This document shows, in pieces, positions 21,101 to 32,694 of a stretch of 64,000 nucleotides of DNA. The DNA is from Aureobasidium sp. EXF-3400 (lineage: Eukaryota > Ascomycota > Dothideomycetes > Dothideales > Saccotheciaceae). The notes beneath the pieces are model-generated. The model was not told where the DNA came from. It saw only the letters and a list, made by a program, of their open reading frames with translations, and ran no database searches. Both the position numbers and the translations under genes were made by a program. The stretch is taken from contig SWBL01000281.1 of NCBI GenBank assembly GCA_024195585.1, positions 1 through 64,000 on the forward strand, in the 5' to 3' direction. Within the stretch, counting starts at the first letter, position 1; every line of letters begins with the position of its first letter.

Positions 21101-24100
21101 ATGGGTGTCGAAGCTCATCAACGACCACCGCTGCCCGCACCTACTGAACCTACCGATGTCGACGACACCGATGTAGCCACCAACATCTCGCGCCGTACCG
21201 ATCAGACTTCATACTCAATCCCGGAAGACGGCAGTCCCATCAGCATCTCAACACACAAACTTACCTCCAAAGAAGGCCCACGCCTCCGCCACGGTCGCAA
21301 CAAGTCACAGACTTCGCTGTTGATCGAATACTTCGAAGCCACCAAAGGCGATAAAGGAAAGAACCGACCCAGTGTCCGCGTCAAAGTAACTCCCTCGGCT
21401 CACCGCAAATCGAAAACCTCGGATTCCGTCCAGATTACAGGCATTGGCAGTGACAAGAAGCCTTCGTATACACGCCGCATCTCTCTGGGTTCCAAATCGC
21501 CAGACAAAGCTGCACCAGTCGAAGCTACCGAAGTCAGTCACTCTTCAGGAAGTAATCTCTCGGCTGCCCCTCCAGTCGAGGTCGAGATTCTCAACAACAG
21601 CGACATATCAAGTCTAAAACAGGGCCGAGAATCCCGCGACTTACACTACCTTCCTGTTACCTCGGACGTCTCATCAATGCCTCCTGATAGCTTACTTGAA
21701 CCTTCTCAAATCTCGGCCGTCAGCCAAGATGTATCTGAAGATGCGAGCCGCAGTCAGAGTCTTCTAGATCTGCCTGCACAGGATCGAGCACGCAGCGCCA
21801 GCCACGAGCGCATCAAGCAGAAGGTCATTGAGAAATTGATGCAGCGTCAACGTGGCGAACCTGTCGAGTATGAGCCCGATACCAAACCAACAAAAGAGCG
21901 CTGTCGTCGCTCATCCCGCTCCACACGTGAAGACGACCTCGCTAGCGCTGCCGAGTCGTCCATATTGTCTTCAAATCTATCCCCTAGCAACCTTTCATAC
22001 GCTTCAGGTGCCACTTCGAAGGTGTCGTTGAATAATCCGAAGCTTCTACAGATGGTCGAAGACACCGTTCGCCGGCTGATACTGCCTGAGATCACTCATT
22101 TGAAGAATGAGCAACGCCGCTCATCACATGGCTCATATACTGATGATGAAGTGGAACAGCGTACTTCTAAGTCTGGGACATCAACTAAGCCCAAGGTCGT
22201 TCTCAATCGATACGATGACGATCCTGGAGAGGTACTTTCCCGAGGAGACTCAGAACGGCGTGAAAAGACTCGTCGATCGAGTCGCGGAGAGTCTGAACGC
22301 CCTCGTCGTGAACGTCGTTCCTCACGCACCTCGACACGAGAAGAGTCTCTACATAGCAGGTCAAGCAAGGATAAGGAGTCTCATCGCATCAAGGAAGCTG
22401 CTGCTGCTGGTATCGCCGGCGGTGTGCTTACTGCCGCAGCCCTTCGTCATCATGACTCTCAGGACAAAGTCAGTCGTGAACGTCGTAAGAAGCGCAAAGC
22501 TCGAGGAAGTCGCAGTGACTCGACAAGTCTTGTCGAGACTGAGAAGACCTACCGCAAGGAAGACATCCCTCCTATGCCCTGGACAGGCGCATCGGCCATG
22601 AATGACTCCGAGGTCACCCGTCAGTCTATTCTCACAGCATCGACCGAACGTCCTCCATCTGCTTCCGGTACGGAACATCAGACTCCAATCCGTGAGGTTA
22701 GACGTGGCTCGCTTCGCGGTTCCTTGTCACCAGCATCCACAACTCCCAAAGGCAAAGGAGCACGTTCACCAAGACTTCTGGAGTCTACTCACAGCAGCCA
22801 CTCTTCCACGGAAGAACATGTTACCAATGTTCAGTCTATCTCGACCAAAGCCAAGATAGCAGCATTAGCTGCAGCTGGCTTGGGCGGCAACGAATCTATT
22901 CGTCACGAAATCGGCGAGAATGACTTGAGTCCCACACAGAGTGTGTCTACTTTCAGAGACAGTCTGAACGACCCTTTGGTTCCTCATGGATTGCGACCTC
23001 GCAGTAGAGTCTCCGAGCTATCCGCTGGATTCGAGGAACGACAACGAAATGCCATGTCCCCTGTTTCAGCGCCGCATTCTCCGAGCGCTCAAAAGAAGAG
23101 TTTCGACATAACTAGAACTCCTCAGTCACCTGCACAACTGTATGATGAAGCCGAAGAGCGTAGCGAGCTGGAAGAATGGTTTCAGAAGGAGCATGAGAAG
23201 AACGAGGAATATCGTAAATCTCTCGCTGATTCGAGCACAATTCCTGAATCCCTTGATGAACGTCGTTTGACGCAGTACACTGAAGACAGCCACCTGTCAA
23301 GCGAAAGGAGCCCAGAGCGTGATGTTCACGGAGTTGCTGCGACTCCCCAGTATACACACCGGCCATATGGTGTTGAATCTGCTGTCGCCTCCTTGATCGA
23401 CCCTTCTACAGTCAGTACTAGTCTTCAATCGTCACAAGCAAGCCCAAGCAATATCGAAGACGTACATTACCGCGAGCGAATGGTCAACGGCGTGCGTGAG
23501 GAGCCTTATCGTCAGTCAACGGATCACCAGAGTACGGACACACAGACGCAATACCCAACTCAAAGCCGATGGAGTGCATTGCGTGAGAAGGCTTTGGCTT
23601 TATCAAGCCGGGGATCTTCTGCCCAGCATACCAGTTCTCCGCATCAGAGCGACAACTCCCACGAAGAACGGGCGCACACGGAATCTTCCCCTGTCCGACT
23701 GAGCGCTCATGGCATTCCTGATGTCAATGACCCCCTCCCTGAGATTGGCCATGGAATTGACTCCGAGTCTGATTTGAGCACAAATCCTCCAGAGATTCAA
23801 GGGCCCGGCCCAGGCGATGGACACTTCAACTTCTTGCCTCCATTCTCACACAGCCCAGAGAGGACAGCTGTACGACACGACAGTATCTCTGAACACAGTT
23901 CCTCGATGAACGAGAAAGCCAAAGTGGGAGCTGGCATCGCTGCTGGTGCTTTTGCGGCAGACAAAATTCTGAGTCAACACAGCTCAGACAAGCATCTTTC
24001 AACAAACCAAGCAGTGGTCGAGGACTACGCCTCTCGCGAAACGACTCCAGACGTGCGGCAAGCCCAGGCTGTCCATTTGGGACGTGCGGAGACAGCCTCT

Positions 24101-26285
24101 CCTGCTCATTTTGGAGATGAGGGTTACGCATCTGCGGCTTATGCTCGTTCCAATGGAGCTTCTACCCCTAGGGGCCACAAGACGCATGCCAAAGAACATG
24201 ACGTGGATACAGCGCAGGATGAAGCATTTGCCGGGAAGCACAGCCGTTACCTGAGTGGCAACTCTCATGGTATGTCTTCTCCACTCTACGACAGTGCCAC
24301 CGGCAGAGGGATCGACACGATTCAATCCAAGGATGTGGTTGCGTTGATGGACCACCTTACTGTCCGAGACGCGCATCGAAATGCAAGGGACACAGAAATC
24401 CTTGTCACTCTAGTGCGCAGCGCTGCGGAGATGCGCCATGAATTTGAGGAAATGAAAAAGTTCATCGCCGAGCAGGATCGTAGAATCATGGAAAACACAG
24501 ATCGCGACGCTGAGTATACAGTCAAGAAGGTGCTTGGTGGTCCTCGACCTCAACCACCAGCCCAACCTCGAACAGTCCATGGCACTTACAACGAAGAGGA
24601 TATCCCGATGAAACGTAAAAACGTCTTCAAGCGCGCCCTAAGAGGACTGAGTAAGAGAGGATCCAATGATTTATCCAAGATCGAAGATATGTTGAACCAA
24701 ATCCTTGGAGATGTAGAGGATCTGAAGATGACCCAAGGTGATCGACCACCTATGTCACTTCGTGGTAGCAGCTTCGACTCGTACGAGGATCGAGCATATT
24801 ATGGACGTGACTCTGGATACGAGCCTGAAGGACAAGCCGGTACTTCGTCAACCCCGAATCATTCTGGTCGTCTCTCTAACCATTCCGGCAATGCATCAGT
24901 CCCTTCTCCCAAAGAGAACACAACTTCTTCGCAGGAGAGATATTTCCACTCGGGATACAATGGCCGTAGAGACTCAATCAATCGCGTCAGCACTGTCATG
25001 GAAGAAGAGAGCAATGATAGTGGATCTTTTCTGGAGCAGCATGAGACTCACGTTCTTGACAATCAATTCGAGAACAACGAGAGGCTCCTGACACCGACAC
25101 AAGAGTCATTCAACCGTAGATCAGGATCCTTCGATTCTGCCACAACCCCTGTGCAACAACGCCATAGCCCATATGACGCCTACAATGGTGCCAGTACTCC
25201 TGAGAAGCAGCGCAAGCAATCTGTCTTCGGCATTCCGAAAGTTTCTCGTTGGTCTAAAACAACGACCTCATCGTATCCCGAAAACCCTGATGCCAACGAC
25301 AAACGACGAAGCCAGTACACCAACGCCTCTAGCAGTGGCGAGAGTTTGAGTTCTAATGGTGATGGCTATTACGGCAATGGATATGCGTTGAAGTCCGAAG
25401 ATCGTCTTCGATCTACCCAATCGCTGGCTAAAGATCAGTCAGCTGGAGAGCATCTGCCTGATAACAGAAGCATTCGCAGCGGGCTCAGTGACATGACACG
25501 AACACCATCGCCACTTATTCCTTCTGAGACAGGATCCCAGCTTGAACACATTCCTATCATCCTTCCGGACGGCAATGAAGTGGACAGTTTTGATGACCCC
25601 AAATATTCGGCTCATCGTGATTCTTTGCTTCTGCAGCATCCTCAGCCTCGCCCGGGGCCGACGCACCGCCACCAAACAAACCTCGAGAACGAAGCTCGAA
25701 CATTCAGTGGACCTGATCATTTCGAGACAGGCACGAGCAGTGACCTTTCACAGCGTACTGTGGACAGCGATTTCGATCCTCTGCAATGGGGATCAAACCC
25801 GTCGCTTTCTCTGGCACGAACAAACAAACTCAGTGGAATTCCTTCCGGAAAGGACAATGGTCCGCTGGTCCCTGACAACAAACAGAAGGCGGCAGCACCC
25901 AAAGTTGAAGTCGAGCCACCAAAGGAGCAGCGACAGCAAGCATCGCAGAAACCCCGCCAGATGTATTATTCGACCCCACTTGGCTCAGGACACCTACTCG
26001 AGCCTATCGAAGAAGTGAGATATTCGTTAGAAACAGATCGTGGACATGTAAGTCTTCACGCAGTGCATTGATGTGCTTGGCTGACCTCGATGTGATTAGC
26101 GTTCACCTGAACCGACAGCTAGTCCTAGGGTGGCCAACCAGCCCAGTCCAACTCGTAAAATCACCGGACCCAGACCGATGGGCTCGCGTGCTCCCAGCGG
26201 CGCTAACGAACAAAGCCAGCAAGAGCAGCTCTCTGGTACTGTAAGAAGGAAGCCAGTGCCTTCAAGCAAGAGTTATGGTTCGTGA
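21101..26285 (+). CDS. 1710-residue disordered protein with coiled-coil core
   Basis: One long exon (21101-26047) and a short one (26100-26285) joined over a 52-nt intron (donor GTAAGT, acceptor TTAG). The protein is Ser/Arg/Glu-rich and mostly disordered. Three Ala-rich hydrophobic islands stand out: AAAAGIAGGVLTAAAL (about residue 434), KAKIAALAAAGLGG (about 585) and GAGIAAGAFAADKIL (about 945). The only folded-looking part is about residues 1070-1210: DVVALMDHLTVRDAHRNARD, then an amphipathic helix with EMRHEFEEMKKFIAEQD, then RKNVFKRALRGLSKRGSND and a second short coiled coil (KIEDMLNQILGDVEDLK). The Ala-rich islands recall involucrin-repeat or Woronin-body tether (leashin) proteins; this is a weak resemblance. 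Likely a large cytoplasmic scaffold. Function unknown. Confidence 0.82.
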
Positions 26286-27013
26286 TTTTTGTTGCTTCTG
26301 ACCTTTTTCATTCAACTTCACATATTGCAAAAGAAAAACATCACATTACTAGGCGGATGGAGTCTTTGGCTACGTTGATCATATGGACTAGACGCAATGT
26401 GGCGTCTAAGGAGATGACCAATAGCCTAGACACCTGGGAAGGAATGAAGCATGGAAGGAGCTGATTTGGAGGACAGATTCGTTTGATGATGACAGCGAGA
26501 TCTTCTAAGATACAGTAATGCGGAGGCACACAAACACAGCGACATGCGGAAGCAACGACTTTACGATACAGACAGTCATGCGAGCGGCAGTACCGCTACT
26601 GGCTGACAAAATGGAGAGGACAAGATGTAATGATTTCACTATACTTTTGCTTTTGTCTCTTAATACCACCACTGTCCTTTTCTCGACCACTTTCAAGAAC
26701 GTTTTGTCTTTTCACATGGCTCTCCATTTTCTGATTTCGCCTTCCTTTGCCACCTCTGTGCATCAACCCTCAAACCATTGCTTCGCTACTCGGAGTATGC
26801 TCCTTCGAGCATCAAGCGTACCATGAAATGGTGTAGATCTCTTTCCAGCAGTTCGGAGTATGGCTCCAGAGGATTTGAATACCAACTAAAAGAGTAATAG
26901 AATCTGACTCGCACTCAATCAAGGTGTTTGACGGGCTGAAGTCACTCCTCCCAGTATACTAAAGTCTGTAACTATCACGGTACTCCGACTATGACTGAGA
27001 GTATAATGTAGAC

Positions 27014-27124
27014 CATCAAAAGGCACAATTGTTTTGGGAAGCAGAAGCATGTCCACAGAGAGTCGACAAATTATTGCCTCTCAGTGGATACCATCTTGTT
27101 TCATATCACTGTTATGCATTTACG
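27014..27124 (+). repeat. Dispersed inverted-end element, copy B
   Basis: Left end ATCAAAAGGCACAATTG and right end CACTGTTATGCATTTACG. The middle (AGCATGTCCACAGAGAGTCG, then ATTGCCTCTCAGTGGATAC) matches copies C, D and E closely. The 45 bases upstream (from GTCTGTAACTATCACGGTAC) are also related to those before copies C and E. Confidence 0.65.
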
Positions 27125-27992
27125 TTCAACGAGTCGAAGGGCACGCTGGGTCTGTTTCTTCGAATCTCGTTCTTTTTTTCAGGTTCCCCACGATCTAGTT
27201 CGGTACTTGGCAAGATGTATTTCAGCCACGTTCTCAGGTCCGCGGAAGAAAGTCGCTTTGGTGTCTCGCCGCTAAGCCTCATCCCTACGCGAAATTTCAT
27301 ACAGTAATGAGCGTGACTACACAATCTTTATAGAACTATTGCGAGATGAAGCGAAGTTCTCGAGGAGTCTCCAGCGCCTTTCTTCATACACAGCTCTGAT
27401 CAAATTTCAAATGCAGATTGTCGAAGCGTATGACGCGCTACGTTGCAGCAAGAGGATGGCCAGACGTTGCAGACTTCATCACACGGAGACGCTGCCGCAG
27501 AACTTGCGCGCATCACCTTAAGGTTGCGCCCACGACTCGTGAGTCTTTTCCAACACGTCTCTGCCGTGCGTCTGATTCGAAAGAACTGACATCTAAGTTC
27601 ATCTCGAATTGGTGCGACTGAGCGTCGTTGGAACACAAGAGATTTCGAGGTTGAGTGCCAAGTGTGGAAATAGCTGTATGAGGAAACCGCACCTTTTCTG
27701 CTGCTGCCTACACGTGCTAGTGTGTCAACGACTTAGGGCTTCTCTCGGTTTTGCTACGGCAGCTATAGTTCTATGGAAAGAACAAGCGAAAGAAAGAAAT
27801 GATTTTTGTGAAAAAAGTGAACAGTCGAGAACCAGGAAGGAAGGCGTGGCCAAGCAAAGATCTCTGGTTCCAGATCGATGGATTGCGCCTCCCGCGTCTT
27901 TGGTCATTTCGAATCCTTCCTTCCTCTCCGTATGCTAAGGTTCGTAACTTCCTTCGTACTCCCACTACAGCAAAGATCCGATGTACAGTATA

Positions 27993-28103
27993 CTATAAAA
28001 AAGCACAAATGTGTTCGGAAATGGAGGCATGACCATAGAGAGCCGAAAAGTTGTCGCCTCTCAATGGGCACTGTCCAATTCCCGGTAGTATTGTGCATTT
28101 CTA
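27993..28103 (+). repeat. Dispersed inverted-end element, copy C
   Basis: Left end ACTATAAAAAAGCACAAATG, middle GGCATGACCATAGAGAGCCG and TTGTCGCCTCTCAATGGGC, right end TATTGTGCATTTCTATAGCT. The right end is the reverse complement of the left end of the copies at 16465, 47187 and 53493 (GCTGCAGAAATGCACAGTA type), which is the best evidence that the family has inverted termini. Confidence 0.65.
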
Positions 28104-28420
28104 TAGCTGCACGCTTTACATGCTGCATACGGGAAGGTTTCGGTGGAGCTTTGAGCGTGTTTGCTGACGTCGATTGTGGCTTGATTTCAACTGCAGCAAT
28201 CTTTAACGAAAAGCCCGTTAAAGGTTAAGCCTTCTGAAACAATCGATCTGTCAGGCCGAGTCATACACACATGAAGTCTCGATCTTCTCCATTGGCTATG
28301 TAGGAAAGATTGAGTACAAAGGTCTCAGCATATATGGGCTGTAGCCCTATCGATTCATCCTGGTCCTTCTTTCATAGATTGCGTGCGGACCGGACGATCA
28401 ACTTCGATATACGCATAGTC

Positions 28421-29625
28421 ATGGAGGGAAAGCAGCTGTCTACCTTTGTCATCGCTCTGGTGAGCCTGCTCGTCACGACTATTGTCATTGCGGTCAGATG
28501 CGTTGTTCGTATGTCCATCAGAGGCTTTGGTCTCGATGACTGGTCAATGGTGATTGGTCAGGTATGTGCATTGTTGATTGAATACCATATAAGGTTGTAG
28601 TGGCTTACAAGAGACAGGTACTGTTCTTCTGCACCTGTGTGGTCGTCATGTATGGCTGCAACACAGGTATCGGCGTGAGGGACATCTACTTGACCTCGGA
28701 ACAGCTTGTCGATGCCAGACATAGCATAATAATGTTTCAATGCTTCTATCTCACTTCTCTCATCTTCGTCAAGAGCAGCATTTGCTTCGCTCTCCTTCGC
28801 ATCGCCACCAACAGGGGCATACGCAACTTCCTTTACTTCATTATCTTCCTCTCCTTCTGCTGCGGCTTCATCACCATGGTCGCCTGCTTATCCCTCTGTG
28901 TCCCTCTCTCAGCCTCCTGGACAGGTATCGGCAAATGTGCTGCACCTTATGTGATCAAATATGTTGCTGTTTATACAACTGTTTCGTCATGTCAGTACTT
29001 CTATGTTCCATCCTTTGTTATCATGCTAATTCTGGTCTTGCTTCAGGTATCACGGATTTCTCATGCTCTATTCTTCCCTTTGTTATCCTCTGGAACCTCC
29101 AAATGGACAAGAAGCTCAAATTTGGTCTGGCTGCTATTCTGAGTCTTGGCTTCCTGTAAGTGTCATTGTGGAGAGTTGTACCAGGAACGATCGACTGACA
29201 AAGCCCCCTACAGTGCTAGTGCCGCTACTGTTGTCCGCGCCTTTTACTTCAATCGCTTCCTTGCTGCTGTTGACTACGTCTGGGGCTTCTCCGACCTCAT
29301 GATTTGGTCCATCATCGAAGATCTCATCGCCATCACCATTGGCAGTGTCCCCAGCTTGAAGCCCCTGTTCGTCCGCTTCAAGTGGATAGCATCTGCATCC
29401 TCCCGCTCTGGAAAAAGGACTCGCGAGTACCAGAACTGCGAATCTTACAACATGCACTCTCAGAGCAAGAACAAGAACCAGACTAGGACCATCACCACCA
29501 CTGTTGCCGAAGAGAGTGACAGTTTGAAAGATTTGGTCAGAGAGGAAGGCATCGTCATCAGCCAGGAGTTTAGACATGAAGAGGAGTATGAATACCAGGA
29601 CAGAAAGCCTGTGGCTTCTGTTTGA
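28421..29625 (+). CDS. Seven-helix Pth11/SAT4-type membrane protein
   Basis: Four exons, 28421-28561, 28618-28990, 29047-29155 and 29214-29625, encode 344 residues. The ATG at 28421 starts directly before the first helix (TFVIALVSLLVTTIVIAV), followed by the characteristic short loop RCVVRMSIRGFGLDDWSMV. Further helices include VLFFCTCVVVMYG, HSIIMFQCFYLTSLIFVKSS and FLYFIIFLSFCCGFITMVA. WSIIEDLIAITIGSVPSLKP near the end of the core is typical of the fungal rhodopsin-like (SAT4/Pth11-related, DUF family) proteins. The C-terminal 90 residues are hydrophilic with many Asn, Gln and Glu. There is no CFEM domain. Probable plasma-membrane sensor or transporter-like protein; ligand unknown. Confidence 0.87.
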
Positions 29626-30043
29626 GGATACGATGATACATAGGAAGGGGTTTGGACCACAGTACATGAATCAAAGTTTAGTCTTACGACTTTTTACATC
29701 GTCTCCATGTGCTAAAGATAGTCACAATTTTGCAACTGACCTCTTCTCCATCTCGAGGTATAAGAGCTGTTACGTGTTATTGAAATGCACAGTTACAATC
29801 AGTCTGTAAGCCTGGCCATTGAAAGACCCTCTACTGGGCTCACCCTGGAAACCATATTCTTTGTGAGAGTATCACGCATTTCTAGAGCTAGACTGTGACT
29901 GTCTTTCACGCGTGGGGAGCATTGAAGAAAATCTTTCTCATTTGGTTGTTCAAACACACTTCACGCCTTGTGAAATAACACATTTTGTAGAAGTAGACAA
30001 GATTAACAATGACACTTGTTTCCATTTATGCTCACTAAAGTTT
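29626..30043. other. Convergent intergenic space with one repeat copy
   Basis: Lies between the converging 3' ends of the seven-helix gene and the CCHC gene. Apart from the inverted-end element at 29778-29890 nothing was recognised. Confidence 0.5.
29778..29890 (+). repeat. Dispersed inverted-end element, copy I
   Basis: Left end TTATTGAAATGCACAGTTAC, right end GTATCACGCATTTCTAGAGC, about 113 bp apart, as in the other copies. The interior has diverged; GAAAGACCCTCTACTGG is a weak echo of the shared core. It lies 150 bp beyond the stop of the seven-helix gene. Confidence 0.55.
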
Positions 30044-31987
30044 TTACGAGATGTGATCCTCATTGTCACTGTTAGATGGACCAGCAGAGGGACCCCTGGG
30101 TGCACCACCAGAGCCGCCCTTTCCGCCGTCTTTCGGTGAAGAACCTCTACGGCCACCGCCACGGCCGTCTTTGCCACGTTTTCCACCCTTTTTACCTTCG
30201 GGTCGCTCAGCAGTCATGTCTTCGTCTTTTGGAGGTTTTTTATTCTTCTTGACACCTTTAGGGTGTACAGCGTCAGAGACAGGTCCGTGGGTTTCAGGTT
30301 TTGGACGTTTACTATGCGGGCTTGCACCTTCGCTTCCACCTTTGGTGAAATCGAAGGGAGTTGGGCCATCTTTCATCACAGTATCACCCCATTTACGCTT
30401 CTTCCCATGATCGGGAGAATTATAGTGAGGGTTGCTGCCATGATCGGGAGCAGCCTTCGGGGCAGGGGAACCAGTGCCATAGTGAGCAGTTGGTCTAGAG
30501 GGAGGGTTGGAATCAGAAGGGCCACTGTCATCTGGAGGGCTGCCGCTGCCACCGCTACCTGTCGAGGAAGTAGAGGGACCATTTTTGTTATGGGTGCTGG
30601 TGACGGGCGTGGTCATTTTGTAGTCCATAGGTGAGCTAGCTAGCTCTCCGATCCTCTTGAATTCCGCTTCCCGGAGCTCAAGTCTCCTGGATGTCTCGGC
30701 AATTTTCTGTTGTTCAGCATCCAGAGCTTGACGTCTTTTCTCCGTTTCTAGCATAGCATCATACTCAAGATCGAGGTCTCGTGTGGTGATACCAGCCTTC
30801 AGTTCCGTGTATTGATTGAGTATGGGGTTCGAGTGAGCTGCCTGGAGCAGGTAAAGTGGTGTCAAGTCTCCCTCTTCAATACGGGAGCGTCTCCATTCAA
30901 AAGCAAAGAACGAATGCGAACAGTTGGTTGCCAAAAACACGGCGTGTTCGGCTTGGTCGCGTGGGTATCCACTACGAGTGGAGACATTGACCGGTTGGAA
31001 CTCGGGTGTCATGATAATGGCGTTACCTTTGCACCCCCAATGAGCGCAGCTGATGTTGAAGCCGGCCTCGAGCCTGTGAATGGCATAAGCGATGCGGAAG
31101 AAAGACACACCTTCAGCCACATGATACATTCTCATCGCTTTGACGGTTTCAGTGAGATCTCTTCCCCACAGGTTACAATCAGCTCCTGGCTGCCAGTGCA
31201 GAAGTCCATCCATGATGTAACCAAGTTCATCGTTTTTGACGGGGATGACGTCCTGTGTTTCCTTGTTACTGGTGGCATTGACAAGGTTGGCGATGAAGTC
31301 ATTGCAGGCCTTTTGACTCTGGTCGAGTGCCTCTCTTCTCCTTTTGAACGTGGTAATTGTGTTGCTCATAGCATGACTTGGTTCATCTTTCTTGACAGCC
31401 GAGCCTGACTGGTGTGAAGGAAGTGAGGCGAGTATCTCCTGGAATCGAGGCTCGTTACGTCGGACACAGTCTTGGAAAGCATGACCGAGGGATTGACAGA
31501 AGAGACACTTCATCGCTGGATAAGGATTGCAGCAGTTCTTGCTGGTATGACCTTTGTAGCCACACCTGTCGCAACGGTCATTGTCGGCCTTGACCATGAC
31601 CTGGACTTGCGCATTCGTGTCTTGACAGCCAGGGGTAGAGTGTAGGCATGTGTTGCACCATTTGCACCACAAGGCTTCGGGTTGTGTGAGGAAGCCGCTA
31701 TTGGCGCCAGTGTTGGCCGCATCTTGCTTCTTCTTGTCGCAGTACGCTTCGTAGTGACCATTGTTACCGCAATAACCGCACTGGTTCTTCTGGTTGTTTT
31801 TCTGGTTGTTCTGGTTGTTCTGGTTGTTCTGGTTGTTCTGGTTGTTCTGGTTGTTCTGGTTGTTCTGATTGTTCTGGTTGTTTTTCTGGTTGTTGTTTTT
31901 TGGATCGTGGATGCAATCCTTTTGCAGGTGTCCTGGTCTTTTACAATAGGTGCAATAATGGTTGTTGGGGCTCTTCTTTCTGCCCAT
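30044..31987 (-). CDS. CCHC-knuckle protein with novel Cys/His domain
   Basis: Intronless, 647 residues. The N-terminal 170 residues carry five CX2CX4HX4C zinc knuckles (first at residues 12-25, CTYCKRPGHLQKDC; others CGYCGNNGHYEAYC, CKWCNTCLHSTPGC, CDRCGYKGHTSKNC, CLFCQSLGHAFQDC), with an Asn-Asn-Gln repeat tract between the first two. At about 270-370 is a domain shared with the gene at 37627: GVSFFRIAYAIHRLEAGF, then CAHWGC and FLATNCSHSFF. A helical segment (about 410-450) and a Gly/Ser/Pro/Lys-rich tail with basic patches follow. Knuckles imply single-stranded nucleic-acid binding; the tail suggests RNA granules or nucleus. There is no protease or RT next to it, so it is not an intact retroelement; a domesticated gag is possible. 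Function unknown. Confidence 0.8.
   Translation of the reverse strand: MGRKKSPNNHYCTYCKRPGHLQKDCIHDPKNNNQKNNQNNQNNQNNQNNQNNQNNQNNQNNQKNNQKNQCGYCGNNGHYEAYCDKKKQDAANTGANSGFLTQPEALWCKWCNTCLHSTPGCQDTNAQVQVMVKADNDRCDRCGYKGHTSKNCCNPYPAMKCLFCQSLGHAFQDCVRRNEPRFQEILASLPSHQSGSAVKKDEPSHAMSNTITTFKRRREALDQSQKACNDFIANLVNATSNKETQDVIPVKNDELGYIMDGLLHWQPGADCNLWGRDLTETVKAMRMYHVAEGVSFFRIAYAIHRLEAGFNISCAHWGCKGNAIIMTPEFQPVNVSTRSGYPRDQAEHAVFLATNCSHSFFAFEWRRSRIEEGDLTPLYLLQAAHSNPILNQYTELKAGITTRDLDLEYDAMLETEKRRQALDAEQQKIAETSRRLELREAEFKRIGELASSPMDYKMTTPVTSTHNKNGPSTSSTGSGGSGSPPDDSGPSDSNPPSRPTAHYGTGSPAPKAAPDHGSNPHYNSPDHGKKRKWGDTVMKDGPTPFDFTKGGSEGASPHSKRPKPETHGPVSDAVHPKGVKKNKKPPKDEDMTAERPEGKKGGKRGKDGRGGGRRGSSPKDGGKGGSGGAPRGPSAGPSNSDNEDHIS
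31789..31896 (-). repeat. 9-bp microsatellite coding Asn-Asn-Gln
   Basis: About nine consecutive AACAACCAG units (minus strand), with Lys-containing variants at both ends, encode the Asn-Asn-Gln tract between the first and second zinc knuckles of the CCHC protein. Because the unit is a multiple of three, length change keeps the frame. Confidence 0.85.
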
Positions 31988-32694
31988 TGTGTCTGTTGTG
32001 ATTTGTGAAAGGGCTCGAAGATTTTGTATCTACTGTGGATGTGTGTGCTAGAGTTAAAGATCTTAGGTGCTAAGGTGCTTACTGGATTTTGTTGATTTTC
32101 TGTAGCGAAGAGATCTGCCAGCAGACTCGCAAAGGATAGACAAGAAAGGGAAATTGTACAAGAGAACGAAGATTGATCGAAGCATGGCCTGCGCGTGTGC
32201 TGAGAATATATAGGGCTCTGGCATTCGACCTTGAAATCACAATGAAAATGGCGCATCACATTTCGTACAAAGGATCAAAGAGCAGGGAGATTAGACGGCG
32301 CAGTTCCATGACGAGCCGACCTTATATCTTTGTCTTGAGATTTGAGGCTTAGTCATGGCGTCGACATGTGCTTTGAGGGAAGCAGAACAATGCAACAAAC
32401 AGTCAGTCGGAGACAGAGGAGCAAGGTCAAAGCCGGTGGCCGACAATCGGGATTATCGGAGCAACGCTCTAACGCAATGGGTGACTAGCGGCAATTGTTT
32501 ACCTGATATTTACGAGAGAAAAACGCGTCTTCTCCAGATTTTGCTCCACGTTTCGGCTTTGGCATTTTTTGCGTGGATTTGGTCGTCATCTTGAAATACC
32601 TTCTTATCACTCGCTCTCTTTCTGCCCCGTCTTTTCCTTAGTGTAGTAGTGTGCCCTATTTTCTTACCACCTCTCCGGCCTGCAATTCGTTAAG
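31988..32694. promoter_or_regulatory. Divergent promoter, CCHC gene / asparaginase
   Basis: A TATA-like CCTATATATTCTC (minus strand, about 32203-32215) lies some 220 bases before the CCHC-gene ATG. The transcript leader then has GTAAGC followed by AG positions, so a leader intron is possible. The rightward asparaginase gene has a pyrimidine-rich leader (about 32600-32690). No other gene seen. Confidence 0.5.

Larger units (their letters stand above)
26286..28420. other. 2.1-kb intergenic space with two repeat copies
   Basis: Lies between the large scaffold gene and the seven-helix protein gene. It contains two copies of the dispersed inverted-end element (27014-27124 and 27993-28103), both with a related 45-base upstream flank. 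The rest contains only short open frames of no evident coding value. Confidence 0.5.

Noticed and set aside
30044..31987. CCHC protein as gag of an active retroelement
   Set aside because: No protease, RT or integrase and no LTRs nearby, no RIP damage, own TATA promoter, and a paralogue without knuckles.
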